A stretch of DNA of 43,916 nt, taken from DASSTY01 sp035760645 (GTDB lineage Bacteria; Gemmatimonadota; Gemmatimonadetes; Gemmatimonadales; GWC2-71-9). The notes under the pieces are model-generated. The model did no database searches. It worked only from the letters and a program-made list of their open reading frames with translations, and was not told where the DNA came from. Of the stretch, positions 31,276 to 39,400 are shown piece after piece. The DNA lies in the NCBI GenBank assembly GCA_035760645.1, contig DASTSO010000058.1, forward strand, positions 1-43,916, in the 5' to 3' direction. Position 1 is the stretch's first letter; each line of letters opens with the position of its first letter. The position numbers and the translations under genes were made by a program.

Positions 31276-32937
31276 ATGACGCGCAGATACGTGCTCCTCG
31301 CCGCGGCCGCCGTCGCGCTGGCCGCCCCGTCGCGGCGCCTCGCCGCCCAGAGCTTCCCCACGCCCGATCCGGTGATCCAGCGGATCTGGACGCTCGGCAT
31401 GGACAGCTCGCAGACCGAGCGCCTCGCGCAGGCGCTCCTCGACTCGATCGGCCCGCGCCTCACCGGCACCCCGGACCAGAAGCGCGGCAACGACTGGCTC
31501 GTGGCGACGTACCGGGGCCTCGGGATCGACGCCCGCAACGAGCAGTACGGCACCTGGCGCGGCTGGCGCCGCGGCGTCTCGCACATCGATCTCCTCGCGC
31601 CGCGCGTGCGCACGCTCGAGGGGACGATGCTCGCCTACAGCCCGGGGACCCGGGGGAAGAACCTCGACGCCACGACCATCATCCTGCCGCACTTCGCCGA
31701 CAGCACCGAGTTCCAGCGCTGGCTGCCGAACGTGAAGGGGAAGCTCGTCCTCGTCGCCCCGGCGATGCCGAGCTGCCGGCCGGTGGAGGACTGGCACACG
31801 AACGCGACGCCGCTCTCGCTGATGCGCATGGACTCGCTGCGCGCCGCGATCCGCGCCGAGTGGGGCGGGCGCAACGTGCGCGGCACGGGCCTGAGCCTCG
31901 CGCTCGGCACCGGCGAGCTCGGCCTGCGGCTCGAGCAGGCGGGCGCCGCCGGCATCGTCACCAGCCGGCCGAAGGACGCCTGGGGGACGATCGAGATCTT
32001 CGAGACCTACAACACCAAGGCCCCGGCGGTCGCGCTGAGCTGCGAGGACTACGGCCTCGTCTACCGGCTCACCGAGAACCGGCAGAACCCGAAGCTGCGC
32101 CTCAACCTCGACAGCCAGCTCCTCGGCGAGCAGCCGGTCTTCAACACGATCGCGACGATCAAGGGGAGCGAGAAGCCGGACGAGTACATCGTCCTCTCGG
32201 CCCACTTCGACTCCTGGGACGGCGCCTCGGGCGCCACGGACAACGGCACCGGCACCATCACCATGCTCGAGGCGATGCGCATCCTCAAGCAGGTCTACCC
32301 GAGCCCGAAGCGCACGATCATCGCCGGCCACTGGGCGGCGGAGGAGAACGGGCTCGTCGGCTCGCGCGCCTTCACCGAGGACCATCCCGAGGTCGTGCAG
32401 GGGCTGCAGGCGCTCTTCAACCAGGACAACGGCACCGGCCGCATCGTGCGCACCGACGGCGGCGGGCTGCCGGACGGCGCGGCCCACCTGCAGCGCTGGC
32501 TGGGCCAGGTGCCGGGCGAGCTGCGCAACCAGATCACCTTCGGCGGCGTCGGCTTCCCGGCGGGCGGCGGCAGCGACAACGCGGCGTTCGCCTGCTACGG
32601 CGCGCCGGCGTTCGGCCTCGGCGCGCTGCCGTGGGACTACTTCAACTACACCTGGCACACCAACCGCGACTCCTACGACAAGATCGTCTTCGACGACCTG
32701 AAGTCGAACGCGACGCTCACGGCGATGCTGGCCTACCTGGCCGCGGAGGACCCGTCCACCGTGGCCCGCACCAAGGTGGACCTCGCCGAGGCGGCGAAGG
32801 AGGCCGAGCGCCTCGCCGCGGCGCAGGCGGCGGCCCAGCCCGGGGCCGGGCGCGCCGAGGGCCGGCCGCGGACCTATCCGTCGGCGTGGCCGTCGTGCAG
32901 CAAGGCGCCGCGGCAGACGAACCCGCGCCTGAAGTAG
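31276..32937 (+). CDS. M28-family zinc metallopeptidase, secreted
   Basis: A 553-residue protein with a signal peptide (cleavage near RRLAAQ, about residue 25). A PA-like insertion (about 120-260) precedes the M28 catalytic core. All zinc ligands and the catalytic Glu are visible: His310 (SAHFDSW), Asp322 (ATDNGTG), Glu356/Glu357 (AAEENGL), Asp384 (NQDNGTG) and His461 (YTWHTNRD). It should act as a periplasmic aminopeptidase or carboxypeptidase, complementing the S9 peptidases. Its C-terminal tail is Ala-rich with a Cys (WPSCSKAP). It starts 20 bp after the FUSC gene with CCGGAA as weak ribosome-binding site, and is followed by a 17-bp hairpin. Confidence 0.92.
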   Translation: MTRRYVLLAAAAVALAAPSRRLAAQSFPTPDPVIQRIWTLGMDSSQTERLAQALLDSIGPRLTGTPDQKRGNDWLVATYRGLGIDARNEQYGTWRGWRRGVSHIDLLAPRVRTLEGTMLAYSPGTRGKNLDATTIILPHFADSTEFQRWLPNVKGKLVLVAPAMPSCRPVEDWHTNATPLSLMRMDSLRAAIRAEWGGRNVRGTGLSLALGTGELGLRLEQAGAAGIVTSRPKDAWGTIEIFETYNTKAPAVALSCEDYGLVYRLTENRQNPKLRLNLDSQLLGEQPVFNTIATIKGSEKPDEYIVLSAHFDSWDGASGATDNGTGTITMLEAMRILKQVYPSPKRTIIAGHWAAEENGLVGSRAFTEDHPEVVQGLQALFNQDNGTGRIVRTDGGGLPDGAAHLQRWLGQVPGELRNQITFGGVGFPAGGGSDNAAFACYGAPAFGLGALPWDYFNYTWHTNRDSYDKIVFDDLKSNATLTAMLAYLAAEDPSTVARTKVDLAEAAKEAERLAAAQAAAQPGAGRAEGRPRTYPSAWPSCSKAPRQTNPRLK

Positions 32938-32962
32938 TCCCGCGCAGTAACCCCGCAGCAGA

Positions 32963-32999
32963 CCCGGGCGCCGGCGGCGTTGCGCCGCCGGCGCCCGGG
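32963..32999 (+). terminator. Perfect 17-bp hairpin between the M28 peptidase and cNMP/TrxR-like genes
   Basis: Positions 32963-32979 pair perfectly with 32983-32999 over a TTG loop, giving all-GC stems. It lies 26 bp after the M28 stop and only a few bases before the GGAGG that serves the next ATG at 33016. It may end the upstream transcript or mask the ribosome-binding region. Confidence 0.6.
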
Positions 33000-33015
33000 C
33001 CCGACGGAGGTGGCC

Positions 33016-34671
33016 ATGCCCACCCAGGACGAGATCGCCTTTCCGCGCCTCACCCCGGCCCAGCTGGAAGCCCTGCTTCCACTGGGCCGCTGTCGTCCCA
33101 CCACCCCGGGCGAGATCCTCTTCCGCGAGGGCGAGCGCGCCTTCGACTTCTTCGTCGTCCGCCGGGGCGAGGTCGAGATCCTCGAGCACTCGCACGGCGC
33201 GGCCCAGGTGGTGACGGTGCACGGGCCCGGCGAGTTCACCGGCGACGTGGACCTTCTCACGGGCCGCGGCGCGCTGGTGACGGCACGCGTCCGCACGCCG
33301 GGCGAGGTGCTGCAGCTCGACGAGGCCGCGCTCCGCCGGGTGGTGGCCGAGATGCCCGGGCTCGGCGACCTGCTCCTCCGGGCCTTCCTGATGCGCCGCT
33401 CGCTGCTGCTGGGCCACGGCTACCAGGGGATCCGCATCATCGGCTCCCGCTTCTCGCCGGCGGCGCACCAGCTGCGCGAGTTCGCGGTGCGGAACGCGAT
33501 CCCCTTCACCTGGCTCGACGTCGAGCAGGACGAGGAGGCCGAGGCGCTGCTGCGCCACTTCGGCGTGCCCGCCGGGGCCACGCCGGTGGTGATCACGATG
33601 GACGGCCAGGTGCTGCGCAATCCGTCGGTGACGGACCTCGCCGCGCGGCTCGGGCTCGAGATGCACCCGGAGCCCGGCGCGGTGCACGACCTCGTGGTGA
33701 TCGGCGCGGGCCCCGCCGGCCTGGGCGCCGCGGTCTACGCGGCGTCGGAGGGGCTGCGCACCTTCGTGGTGGACGCGATCGCCACCGGGGGGCAGGCCGG
33801 CACCAGCACGCGCATCGAGAACTATCTCGGCTTTCCCGCCGGGATCACCGGCGCGGAGCTCACGAGCCGGGCGCTCCTGCAGGCGCAGCGCTTCGGCGCG
33901 CAGGTCTCGGTGCCGCAGGCCGCCGTGCGGCTGCGGCGCGACGGCGGCCGCTACGCCGTCGTGCTCGACGACGGCACCGCGCTCGCGGCGCGCTGCGTCC
34001 TCGTGGCGAGCGGCGCGGAATATCGGCGGCTCGAGGTGCCCGGGATCGAGCGCTGGGAGGGCGCCGGCGTCTACTACGCCGCCACCGCCCTCGAGGCGCG
34101 GCTCTGCGCGGGCGACGCGGTCGCCGTGGTGGGCGGCGGCAACTCGGCGGGGCAGGCGGCGGTCTACCTCGCCCGCTTCGCGCGGCGCGTGCACCTCGTC
34201 GTGCGCGGGCCCGACCTCGACCGCAGCATGTCGCGCTACCTGATCGACCGGATCGAGCACCTCGACCCGGTGCAGGTGCACCTGCGCGCCACCGTCGTCG
34301 CCGTCGAGGGCGACGAGGCGCTCGAGGCGGTCACGCTGCGCGCCGCCGACTCCGGCGCCGAGACCCGGCTCCCGGTGCGCACGCTCTTCGTGCTGATCGG
34401 CGCCGTGCCGCACACGGCGTGGCTCGGCGACTGCGTGCGGCTCGACCGCCGCGGCTTCGTGCTCACCGGCCCGGCGATTCCCGCCGACGCGCTCGCCGAC
34501 GCCGCGTGGGCCGCGGCCGGCCGGCCCCCGTTCCTGCTCGAGACGAGTCTGCCGGGTGTCTTCGCCGCGGGCGACGTGCGCAGCGGCTCCGTCAAGCGCG
34601 TCGCCTCCGCCGTCGGCGAAGGCGCGATGGCGGTGAGCTTCGTGCACGCCCACCTCGCCGCCGCGCAGTAG
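33016..34671 (+). CDS. cNMP-binding / thioredoxin-like / thioredoxin-reductase-like fusion without CxxC
   Basis: A 551-residue three-part protein. Residues about 8-130 form a cyclic-nucleotide-binding domain (EILFREGERAFDFFVVRRGE, GEFTGDVDLL). Residues about 138-218 resemble a glutaredoxin/thioredoxin fold (RIIGSRFSPAAHQLREFA) but have no Cys pair. Residues 225-551 are a thioredoxin-reductase-like flavoprotein: FAD motif GAGPAG (230-235), GGQ near 258, NAD(P)H motif GGGNSAG (373-379) and FAD-contacting GVFAAGDVR. The redox-active CATC of true TrxR is AATA here (A355 and A358 replace both Cys). It can still bind FAD and pyridine nucleotide, but disulfide reduction by the classical route is excluded. 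Signal-gated electron transfer to another acceptor is an inference. GGAGG precedes the ATG. Confidence 0.9.
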   Translation: MPTQDEIAFPRLTPAQLEALLPLGRCRPTTPGEILFREGERAFDFFVVRRGEVEILEHSHGAAQVVTVHGPGEFTGDVDLLTGRGALVTARVRTPGEVLQLDEAALRRVVAEMPGLGDLLLRAFLMRRSLLLGHGYQGIRIIGSRFSPAAHQLREFAVRNAIPFTWLDVEQDEEAEALLRHFGVPAGATPVVITMDGQVLRNPSVTDLAARLGLEMHPEPGAVHDLVVIGAGPAGLGAAVYAASEGLRTFVVDAIATGGQAGTSTRIENYLGFPAGITGAELTSRALLQAQRFGAQVSVPQAAVRLRRDGGRYAVVLDDGTALAARCVLVASGAEYRRLEVPGIERWEGAGVYYAATALEARLCAGDAVAVVGGGNSAGQAAVYLARFARRVHLVVRGPDLDRSMSRYLIDRIEHLDPVQVHLRATVVAVEGDEALEAVTLRAADSGAETRLPVRTLFVLIGAVPHTAWLGDCVRLDRRGFVLTGPAIPADALADAAWAAAGRPPFLLETSLPGVFAAGDVRSGSVKRVASAVGEGAMAVSFVHAHLAAAQ

Positions 34672-34699
34672 TGGTCGCGCCGTCGCTGGTCTCGAGGGG

Positions 34700-34727
34700 T
34701 TGCGCTTCGGGGCGAATCGTCTAAGGT
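34700..34727 (+). promoter_or_regulatory. Promoter-like element before a small protein gene
   Basis: TTGCGC (34700-34705), a 16-bp spacer and TAAGGT (34722-34727). A start near 34734 would give a leader of about 47 nt to the ATG at 34781. Confidence 0.35.
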
Positions 34728-34780
34728 GGAAGATGAGTGTCCACCTGGCTCCGTCAGCAGGCAGTGAGGAGGATTCCGTC

Positions 34781-35014
34781 ATGCAGTCTTCGCAGCACCC
34801 GCATTCCGCAGCCGCTCCCGGCAGCGACGAGCCCGTGACCACCCCCGTCCATCTCGAGCCGGACCCCGCCGCGCACGACCGCGTCGAGATCGTCGACGAC
34901 GAGGACGGTCGCGTCCTCGCCTGCGGCTTCTCGTCGCCCGAGGCGGCGCGCCGCTGGGTCCAGCACCACAACCGGCTGAGCGGCTGGCACCAGCTGCTGC
35001 TCGCCGACGCCTGA
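34781..35014 (+). CDS. Small acidic protein of unknown function
   Basis: A 77-residue protein. The ATG at 34781 is chosen over an in-frame ATG at 34733 because AGGAGG (34768-34773) lies 7 bp before it. The first 30 residues are Ser/Pro/His-rich and probably disordered. The rest has an acidic turn (EIVDDEDGRVLACGF) followed by an amphipathic helix (SPEAARRWVQHHNRL). I do not recognise a family. It has its own promoter-like element and stands alone before the glycoside hydrolase gene 18 bp downstream. Confidence 0.7.
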   Translation: MQSSQHPHSAAAPGSDEPVTTPVHLEPDPAAHDRVEIVDDEDGRVLACGFSSPEAARRWVQHHNRLSGWHQLLLADA

Positions 35015-35032
35015 CCCGCGGGCGGGCCGCAC

Positions 35033-36439
35033 GTGCCGCTGCACGTGCGTCGGCAGCACCTGACGAGGCCGGCGGCACTTCTCTTCGCCGCCGGCCTCGC
35101 CTGCGCCCGCGGGGGCCCCGCGCCCGCGGTGGCGCCTCGGGCCCCGCCTGCGGTTGCGCCGGCCCCGGCGCCGGCCCCGGCCGAGCCGCGCCCCGTCACC
35201 AAGGCCTTCGGCTTCAGCATCCTGGAGGACTACGACAAGGGCGCCGACCTCGCCGACGTCGCGCGGGACTTTGCCCTCTTCCACGAGCTCGGCGTCACCA
35301 CCTGGCGCGGCAGCTTCGGCTGGGACGACTACGAGCCGCGGCGCGGCCGCTACGACTTCGCCTGGCTGCATCGCTTCGTCGCGCTCGCCGCGCGCGAGGG
35401 GATCACGCTGCGGCCCTATCTGGGCTACACCCCCGAGTGGGCGGCGCGCGGCCGGCGCGCCGACGGCCAGACGTGGAACGACCCGCCGCGCCGCCTCGCC
35501 GAGTGGACCGCCTTCGTGCGCGCGATCGCGACCGCCATGCGGCGCCACCCGAACGTGCTCTCCTGGGAGATCTACAACGAGGAGAACACGAAGCTCTGGT
35601 GGGACGGCACCGCCGCGGAGTACGCCACGGTGCTCGCCGCCGCGGCGCGCGTGCTCCACGCCGTGGACTCGACGCGGCCCGTGCTGCTGGGCGGCATGGT
35701 CTGGCCCGACGTGGACTGGGTGGAGGCCGCCTGCGCCACCGACGACGTCCCGCGCCTCGTGGCCGTCGTCCCCGTTCACGGCTACGCCGAGACGTGGCCC
35801 GACTCGCTCGCCGTCGAGGACCAGCTGGGCGCGTCCTACCGCGACGACTTCCTCCCCACCGTGCGCGCCGCGTGCGGCCCGAAACCGATCTGGATCAACG
35901 AGGCCGGCTACGCCACGACGCCCGGGCGCACCGAGCGGCAGCAGGCCGAGTGGTGGGTGCGCGCCCTCGCCACCTGGGCGGCCGACTCGGCCGTCACCCA
36001 CGTCGGCATCTACGAGATCAAGGACCAGCCGCGCCACACCGCCGTCATCGGCGACACGCCCAACTACTATCTCGGCCTCACCTATCCCGACCGGCGGAAG
36101 AAGCTCGCCTTCCACACCGTGCAGCGCCTCGTCGCGCTGCTCGCCGACAGCAGTCTCACGGTGGACGAGGGCGGCGTCGCCGTCGCGGTGACGGGCGGGC
36201 GACCGGGCCGCCTTTTCCACCACTATTTCCGCCGCAGCGACGGCCGCCGCGTGCTCGTCGTCTGGGACAAGTCGGGCGACCCGGTGCTGCGCCTCGCGCT
36301 GCGCGAGCCGGCCGGCTCGGCCACGGAATTCGGGCTGGACGGACGCGGCACGCCGGTCGCGCTCGCCGAGGACGGCCGGGTGCTGGCCGGCGTGCGGCTC
36401 GCCCCCGGCGCGGTGCGCCTCTTCGAGCTGCGGCCCTGA
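35033..36439 (+). CDS. Glycoside hydrolase with TIM-barrel (GH39/GH5-like), secreted
   Basis: A 468-residue protein with an N-terminal signal (hydrophobic core about 12-24, with Cys24 possibly lipidated, although the lipobox GLAC is not canonical) and an Ala/Pro-rich linker to about residue 52. The TIM-barrel part has the clan GH-A pattern. The acid/base follows Asn in WEIYNEEN (Asn182-Glu183), and the nucleophile candidate is Glu290 in WINEAGY. A small C-terminal beta domain (about 385-468) follows. It should cleave beta-glycosidic bonds of a polysaccharide in the periplasm or at the surface; the exact sugar is not predictable. A GTG start at 35033 is used; GTG at 35045 is possible. It is followed by the kinase gene after 34 bp. 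Confidence 0.82.
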   Translation: MPLHVRRQHLTRPAALLFAAGLACARGGPAPAVAPRAPPAVAPAPAPAPAEPRPVTKAFGFSILEDYDKGADLADVARDFALFHELGVTTWRGSFGWDDYEPRRGRYDFAWLHRFVALAAREGITLRPYLGYTPEWAARGRRADGQTWNDPPRRLAEWTAFVRAIATAMRRHPNVLSWEIYNEENTKLWWDGTAAEYATVLAAAARVLHAVDSTRPVLLGGMVWPDVDWVEAACATDDVPRLVAVVPVHGYAETWPDSLAVEDQLGASYRDDFLPTVRAACGPKPIWINEAGYATTPGRTERQQAEWWVRALATWAADSAVTHVGIYEIKDQPRHTAVIGDTPNYYLGLTYPDRRKKLAFHTVQRLVALLADSSLTVDEGGVAVAVTGGRPGRLFHHYFRRSDGRRVLVVWDKSGDPVLRLALREPAGSATEFGLDGRGTPVALAEDGRVLAGVRLAPGAVRLFELRP

Positions 36440-36461
36440 CGCGCCCTCGCCGGGGGCATTG

Positions 36462-36467
36462 TATACT
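36462..36467 (+). promoter_or_regulatory. -10 element TATACT giving a likely leaderless kinase mRNA
   Basis: TATACT (36462-36467) ends six bases before the ATG at 36474, so transcription should begin at or next to the start codon. No Shine-Dalgarno sequence is present. No good -35 is seen at 17 bp. Confidence 0.5.
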
Positions 36468-36473
36468 CCGGGC

Positions 36474-38807
36474 ATGAGCGCGGAGCGAACGGAGAGCGCG
36501 GACGGCCCGACCTTCGAGGTCCTGGCGCGGCGGCTGATCGAGGAGTCCACGGACTACGGTGTCCTCTTCCTCGATCCCGGCGGGATCGTCCGGTACGCCA
36601 ACCCCGGGATCGAGCGCATCCTCGGCTATGCGGCCGCCGAGCTCGTGGGGCGGCCGGGCAGCATCATCTTCACCGACGAGGACCGCGCCGGCGGGCGCCC
36701 CGAGCAGGAGCTCGCCACCGCCCTCGCCCAGGGTCGGGCGGAGGACACGCGCTGGCACCAGCGGCAGGACGGCACGCGGGTGTGGGTCACCGGGGCGCTC
36801 GTCCGCATCGACGGCCCCGGCGGCGAGCTGCAGGCCTTCGCCAAGATCCTGCGCGACGCGTCGAGCCTGCGGGTGGCGCGGGCCGAGTGGCAGCGCCGCG
36901 ACGAGGCCTACCGGCTGCTCGTCAGCCACGTGCAGGACTACGCGCTCTTCCTGATGGACCGCGAGGGCCGGATCACCGAGTGGGGCGCGGGCGCGCAGCA
37001 GCTCACCGGGTGGAGCGCCGACGAGGTGGCCGGCCAGCCGCTCGCGATGCTCTACCCCGAGCCCGGCGGCCGCGCCGACGACGGCACGGCCGAGGAGCAT
37101 CTCGCCTACGCGGCGACGCACGGCGAGTACGCCGGCACCGGCCATCGCCGGCGGCGGGACGGCTCGCTCTACCTGGCCGACGTGGCGCTCACCGCGCTGC
37201 GCGACGAGCAGGGCGAGCTGGTCGGCTTCTCCAAGATCTCGCGCGACCTCACCGAGACGCACGCCGCCGAGGCGCGGCTGCGCGCGAGCGAGGCCCGCTA
37301 CCGGCTCCTGGCCGAGGGGCTGCCGCTCCTCGTCGCGACGGTGAACCGCGACGGCACGGTGGATTACGTCAACGAGCGCTGGGTCGCCTACACCGGGCTG
37401 CCGCTCGAGCGCATCCACCGGCATGGGTGGCTCGAGGCGGTGCACCCCGAGGACGTCGAGCGGGCGCGCGCCTGGGCGCGCGAGGCGCTGCGGGAGGGCC
37501 GCGAGACGGACACCGAGTTCCGCCTCCGGCGCGGGCGCGACGGCGTCTATCGCTGGCACCGCGCCCACGCGGGCCCGATCCGCATCGACGGCGAGGTGGT
37601 GAAGGCGGTCAATCTCGCCATCGACGTCGAGGACCAGCGGCGCGCCGAGGAGGCGCTGCGGCAGGCACAGAAGCTCGAGTCCATCGGGGTGCTCGCCGGC
37701 GGCGTGGCGCACGACTTCAACAACCTGCTCACCGGCATCATGGGCAACGTGGGGCTCGCGGCCCGCATGCTGCCGCCCGAGAGCGTCGGGCGCGTCATGC
37801 CGCTGCTGCAGGAGGCGCTCAAGGCCGGCGAGCGCGCCGCCGACCTCACGCGCCAGCTCCTCGCCTACGCCGGGAAGGGGCGCTTCGTCATCGAGCCGGT
37901 GGACGCGTGCCGCTTCCTGCCCGAGGCGGCCGGGTTCCTGCGCGCCTCGGTGCCCGCCAACGTCGAGCTGCGCTTCGACCTGCCGGAGCGCTGCCCGCCG
38001 GTGGAGGCCGACCGCGGCCAGCTCCAGCAGCTCGTCGTGAATCTCGTCACCAACGCCGCCGAGGCGATCGGCGGCGCGCCCGGCACGGTCACGATCGGCG
38101 TGCGCGCCGAGTGGCTCGAGGCGGAGCGGCTCGCGCGCACCTTTCCCGCGGCCGCGCTGGCCGAGGGGCCGTACCTCCTGCTCGAGGTGCGCGACACCGG
38201 CAGCGGCATGGACGCCGAGACGCTGGGGCGCATCTTCGACCCGTTCTTCACGACGAAGTTCATGGGCCGCGGCCTCGGCCTCCCCGCCGTGCTCGGCATC
38301 GTGCGCGGCCACCGCGGCGGGCTCGCCGTCGAGAGCGCGCCGGGGCGGGGCAGCACGATCACCGTCGCGCTCCCGGTCGCGCCGTCGGCGTCCGACGCGC
38401 CGCGTCCGCCGGCCTCCGCGCCGCCCGCGCGTCCCCTCGTCCTCGTCGCCGACGACGAGGACGGGATCCGCGGCGTCGCGCGGGCGATCCTGGAGGAGCA
38501 CGGCTACGACGTGGTGCTCGCCGCCGACGGGCGCGCGGCGGTCGAGCGCTTCGCCGCACAGCCCGACCGCATCGCCGTCGTGCTCCTGGATCTCACGATG
38601 CCGGTGCTGGGCGGCCGCGAGGCGGCCGACGCGATCTGGCGCCTGCGCCCCGCGGCACGCATCGTGGTCACCAGCGGCTACGGCGACACCGAGGCGCTGC
38701 GGCGCTTCGAGGGGACGCCCGTGACGGGCTTCCTGCCGAAGCCGTTCACCGAGGACCGGCTCGCCGCCGCCGTGCGCGACGCGCTCGCGGCCGAGCCGGC
38801 CGGCTGA
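36474..38807 (+). CDS. Hybrid sensor histidine kinase with three PAS domains and a receiver
   Basis: A 777-residue cytoplasmic protein with no membrane helices. PAS domains lie at about 15-125, 148-260 and 275-395 (YANPGIERILGYAAAELVG, ITEWGAGAQQLTGWSADEV, YVNERWVAYTGLPLERI). The dimerisation/phosphotransfer domain has the H box GGVAHDFNNLL with His413. The ATPase domain shows NLVTNAAEAI, DTGSGMD and the FDPFFTTKFMGRGLG lid. A receiver domain (about 645-775) has Asp706 in VVLLDLTMP. The PAS folds suggest sensing of a soluble ligand, redox state or light; no cofactor-binding Cys or His is obvious. Phosphoryl flow would go His413 to Asp706, then to an unseen phosphotransfer protein. The ATG lies directly after a -10 element, so the message may be leaderless. 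Confidence 0.95.
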   Translation: MSAERTESADGPTFEVLARRLIEESTDYGVLFLDPGGIVRYANPGIERILGYAAAELVGRPGSIIFTDEDRAGGRPEQELATALAQGRAEDTRWHQRQDGTRVWVTGALVRIDGPGGELQAFAKILRDASSLRVARAEWQRRDEAYRLLVSHVQDYALFLMDREGRITEWGAGAQQLTGWSADEVAGQPLAMLYPEPGGRADDGTAEEHLAYAATHGEYAGTGHRRRRDGSLYLADVALTALRDEQGELVGFSKISRDLTETHAAEARLRASEARYRLLAEGLPLLVATVNRDGTVDYVNERWVAYTGLPLERIHRHGWLEAVHPEDVERARAWAREALREGRETDTEFRLRRGRDGVYRWHRAHAGPIRIDGEVVKAVNLAIDVEDQRRAEEALRQAQKLESIGVLAGGVAHDFNNLLTGIMGNVGLAARMLPPESVGRVMPLLQEALKAGERAADLTRQLLAYAGKGRFVIEPVDACRFLPEAAGFLRASVPANVELRFDLPERCPPVEADRGQLQQLVVNLVTNAAEAIGGAPGTVTIGVRAEWLEAERLARTFPAAALAEGPYLLLEVRDTGSGMDAETLGRIFDPFFTTKFMGRGLGLPAVLGIVRGHRGGLAVESAPGRGSTITVALPVAPSASDAPRPPASAPPARPLVLVADDEDGIRGVARAILEEHGYDVVLAADGRAAVERFAAQPDRIAVVLLDLTMPVLGGREAADAIWRLRPAARIVVTSGYGDTEALRRFEGTPVTGFLPKPFTEDRLAAAVRDALAAEPAG

Positions 38808-38834
38808 GCCCGACGCAGGACAGAGGAGGTGCCC

Positions 38835-39185
38835 ATGTCGTCCCCGCAGCCCCCGCAGCGCCCCGACGAGGCCGAGCAGCAGGCGCTGAATCCCCATCGC
38901 CGCGAGGAGCAGGCCCGCGCCGCCGAGCACACGCGCAGCCTCCTCGCGCAGCGCGGCGTGCGCCTGCGCGAGGGCGACGATGCCGAAGCATTGGTGGACC
39001 TGCTCGACGCCGTGGAGCGCTTCGAGCAGGTCGTGCAGGCGCGCGGCGGCGACTCCTTCCTCAACAACCCGCGCAGCTCGGAGCCCGAGAACCCGGCGTT
39101 CGTCGTTCCCCCGCGCGAGGAGGGCGAGGACGCGCGCGCCTACGCCCGGCGGGTGCTGGCGGCGGCGGAGCGGCTGCGGGGGTGA
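38835..39185 (+). CDS. Small hydrophilic protein of unknown function
   Basis: A 116-residue, charged, mostly helical protein with a perfect ribosome-binding site (AGGAGGT, 38824-38830) before the ATG. It is rich in Gln, Arg, Glu and Ala, with a conserved-looking core HTRSLLAQRGVRLREGDDAE and a helix DLLDAVERFEQVVQARGG. No domain recognised. It starts 27 bp after the hybrid kinase and may be co-transcribed with it, which makes a role as an accessory of that kinase possible but unproven. Confidence 0.75.
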   Translation: MSSPQPPQRPDEAEQQALNPHRREEQARAAEHTRSLLAQRGVRLREGDDAEALVDLLDAVERFEQVVQARGGDSFLNNPRSSEPENPAFVVPPREEGEDARAYARRVLAAAERLRG

Positions 39186-39199
39186 GCCGGCGCCCCGCG

Positions 39200-39385
39200 C
39201 GAGTCGGCGGCTGAAGCCGCCACTCGGCGAGTCGGCCCCTGAAGGGGCCACTCGGCCTGCGAGCCCTCAAGGGCTCTCCGAGGCAGCCGCCCTCCGTGCC
39301 CGCCCCGAGCGCCGCCCCCCCCCGCGGCGGAGCGGCGCGCCCGCCGAGGGCCCTTCAGGGGCCTCCGGCCGAGTGGCGGCTTCAG
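39200..39385. repeat. Cluster of REP-like palindromes between convergent genes
   Basis: The gap 39186-39400 holds no gene but a set of related hairpins. Unit 1 (39200-39227) and unit 2 (39228-39255) are 28 bp each and share CGAGTCGGC...TGAA...CCACTCGG, with centres GGCGGC/GCCGCC and GGCCCC/GGGGCC. Unit 3 (39260-39283) is CGAGCCCT-CAA-GGGCTC. On the far side, CCGAGTGGCGGCTTCAG (39369-39385) is the exact reverse complement of 39211-39227, and CCTTCAGGGG (39352-39361) is the reverse complement of part of unit 2. The arrangement resembles bacterial interspersed palindromic elements. The convergent location (hypothetical + / permease -) is where such elements usually sit; they may also act as terminators. 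Confidence 0.7.
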
Positions 39386-39400
39386 GGGCTGGGCCGGCGC

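Noticed and set aside
33016..34671. Genuine thioredoxin reductase (trxB)
   Set aside because: Both cysteines of the CATC redox site are Ala and the protein carries extra N-terminal domains, so the trxB name would mislead.
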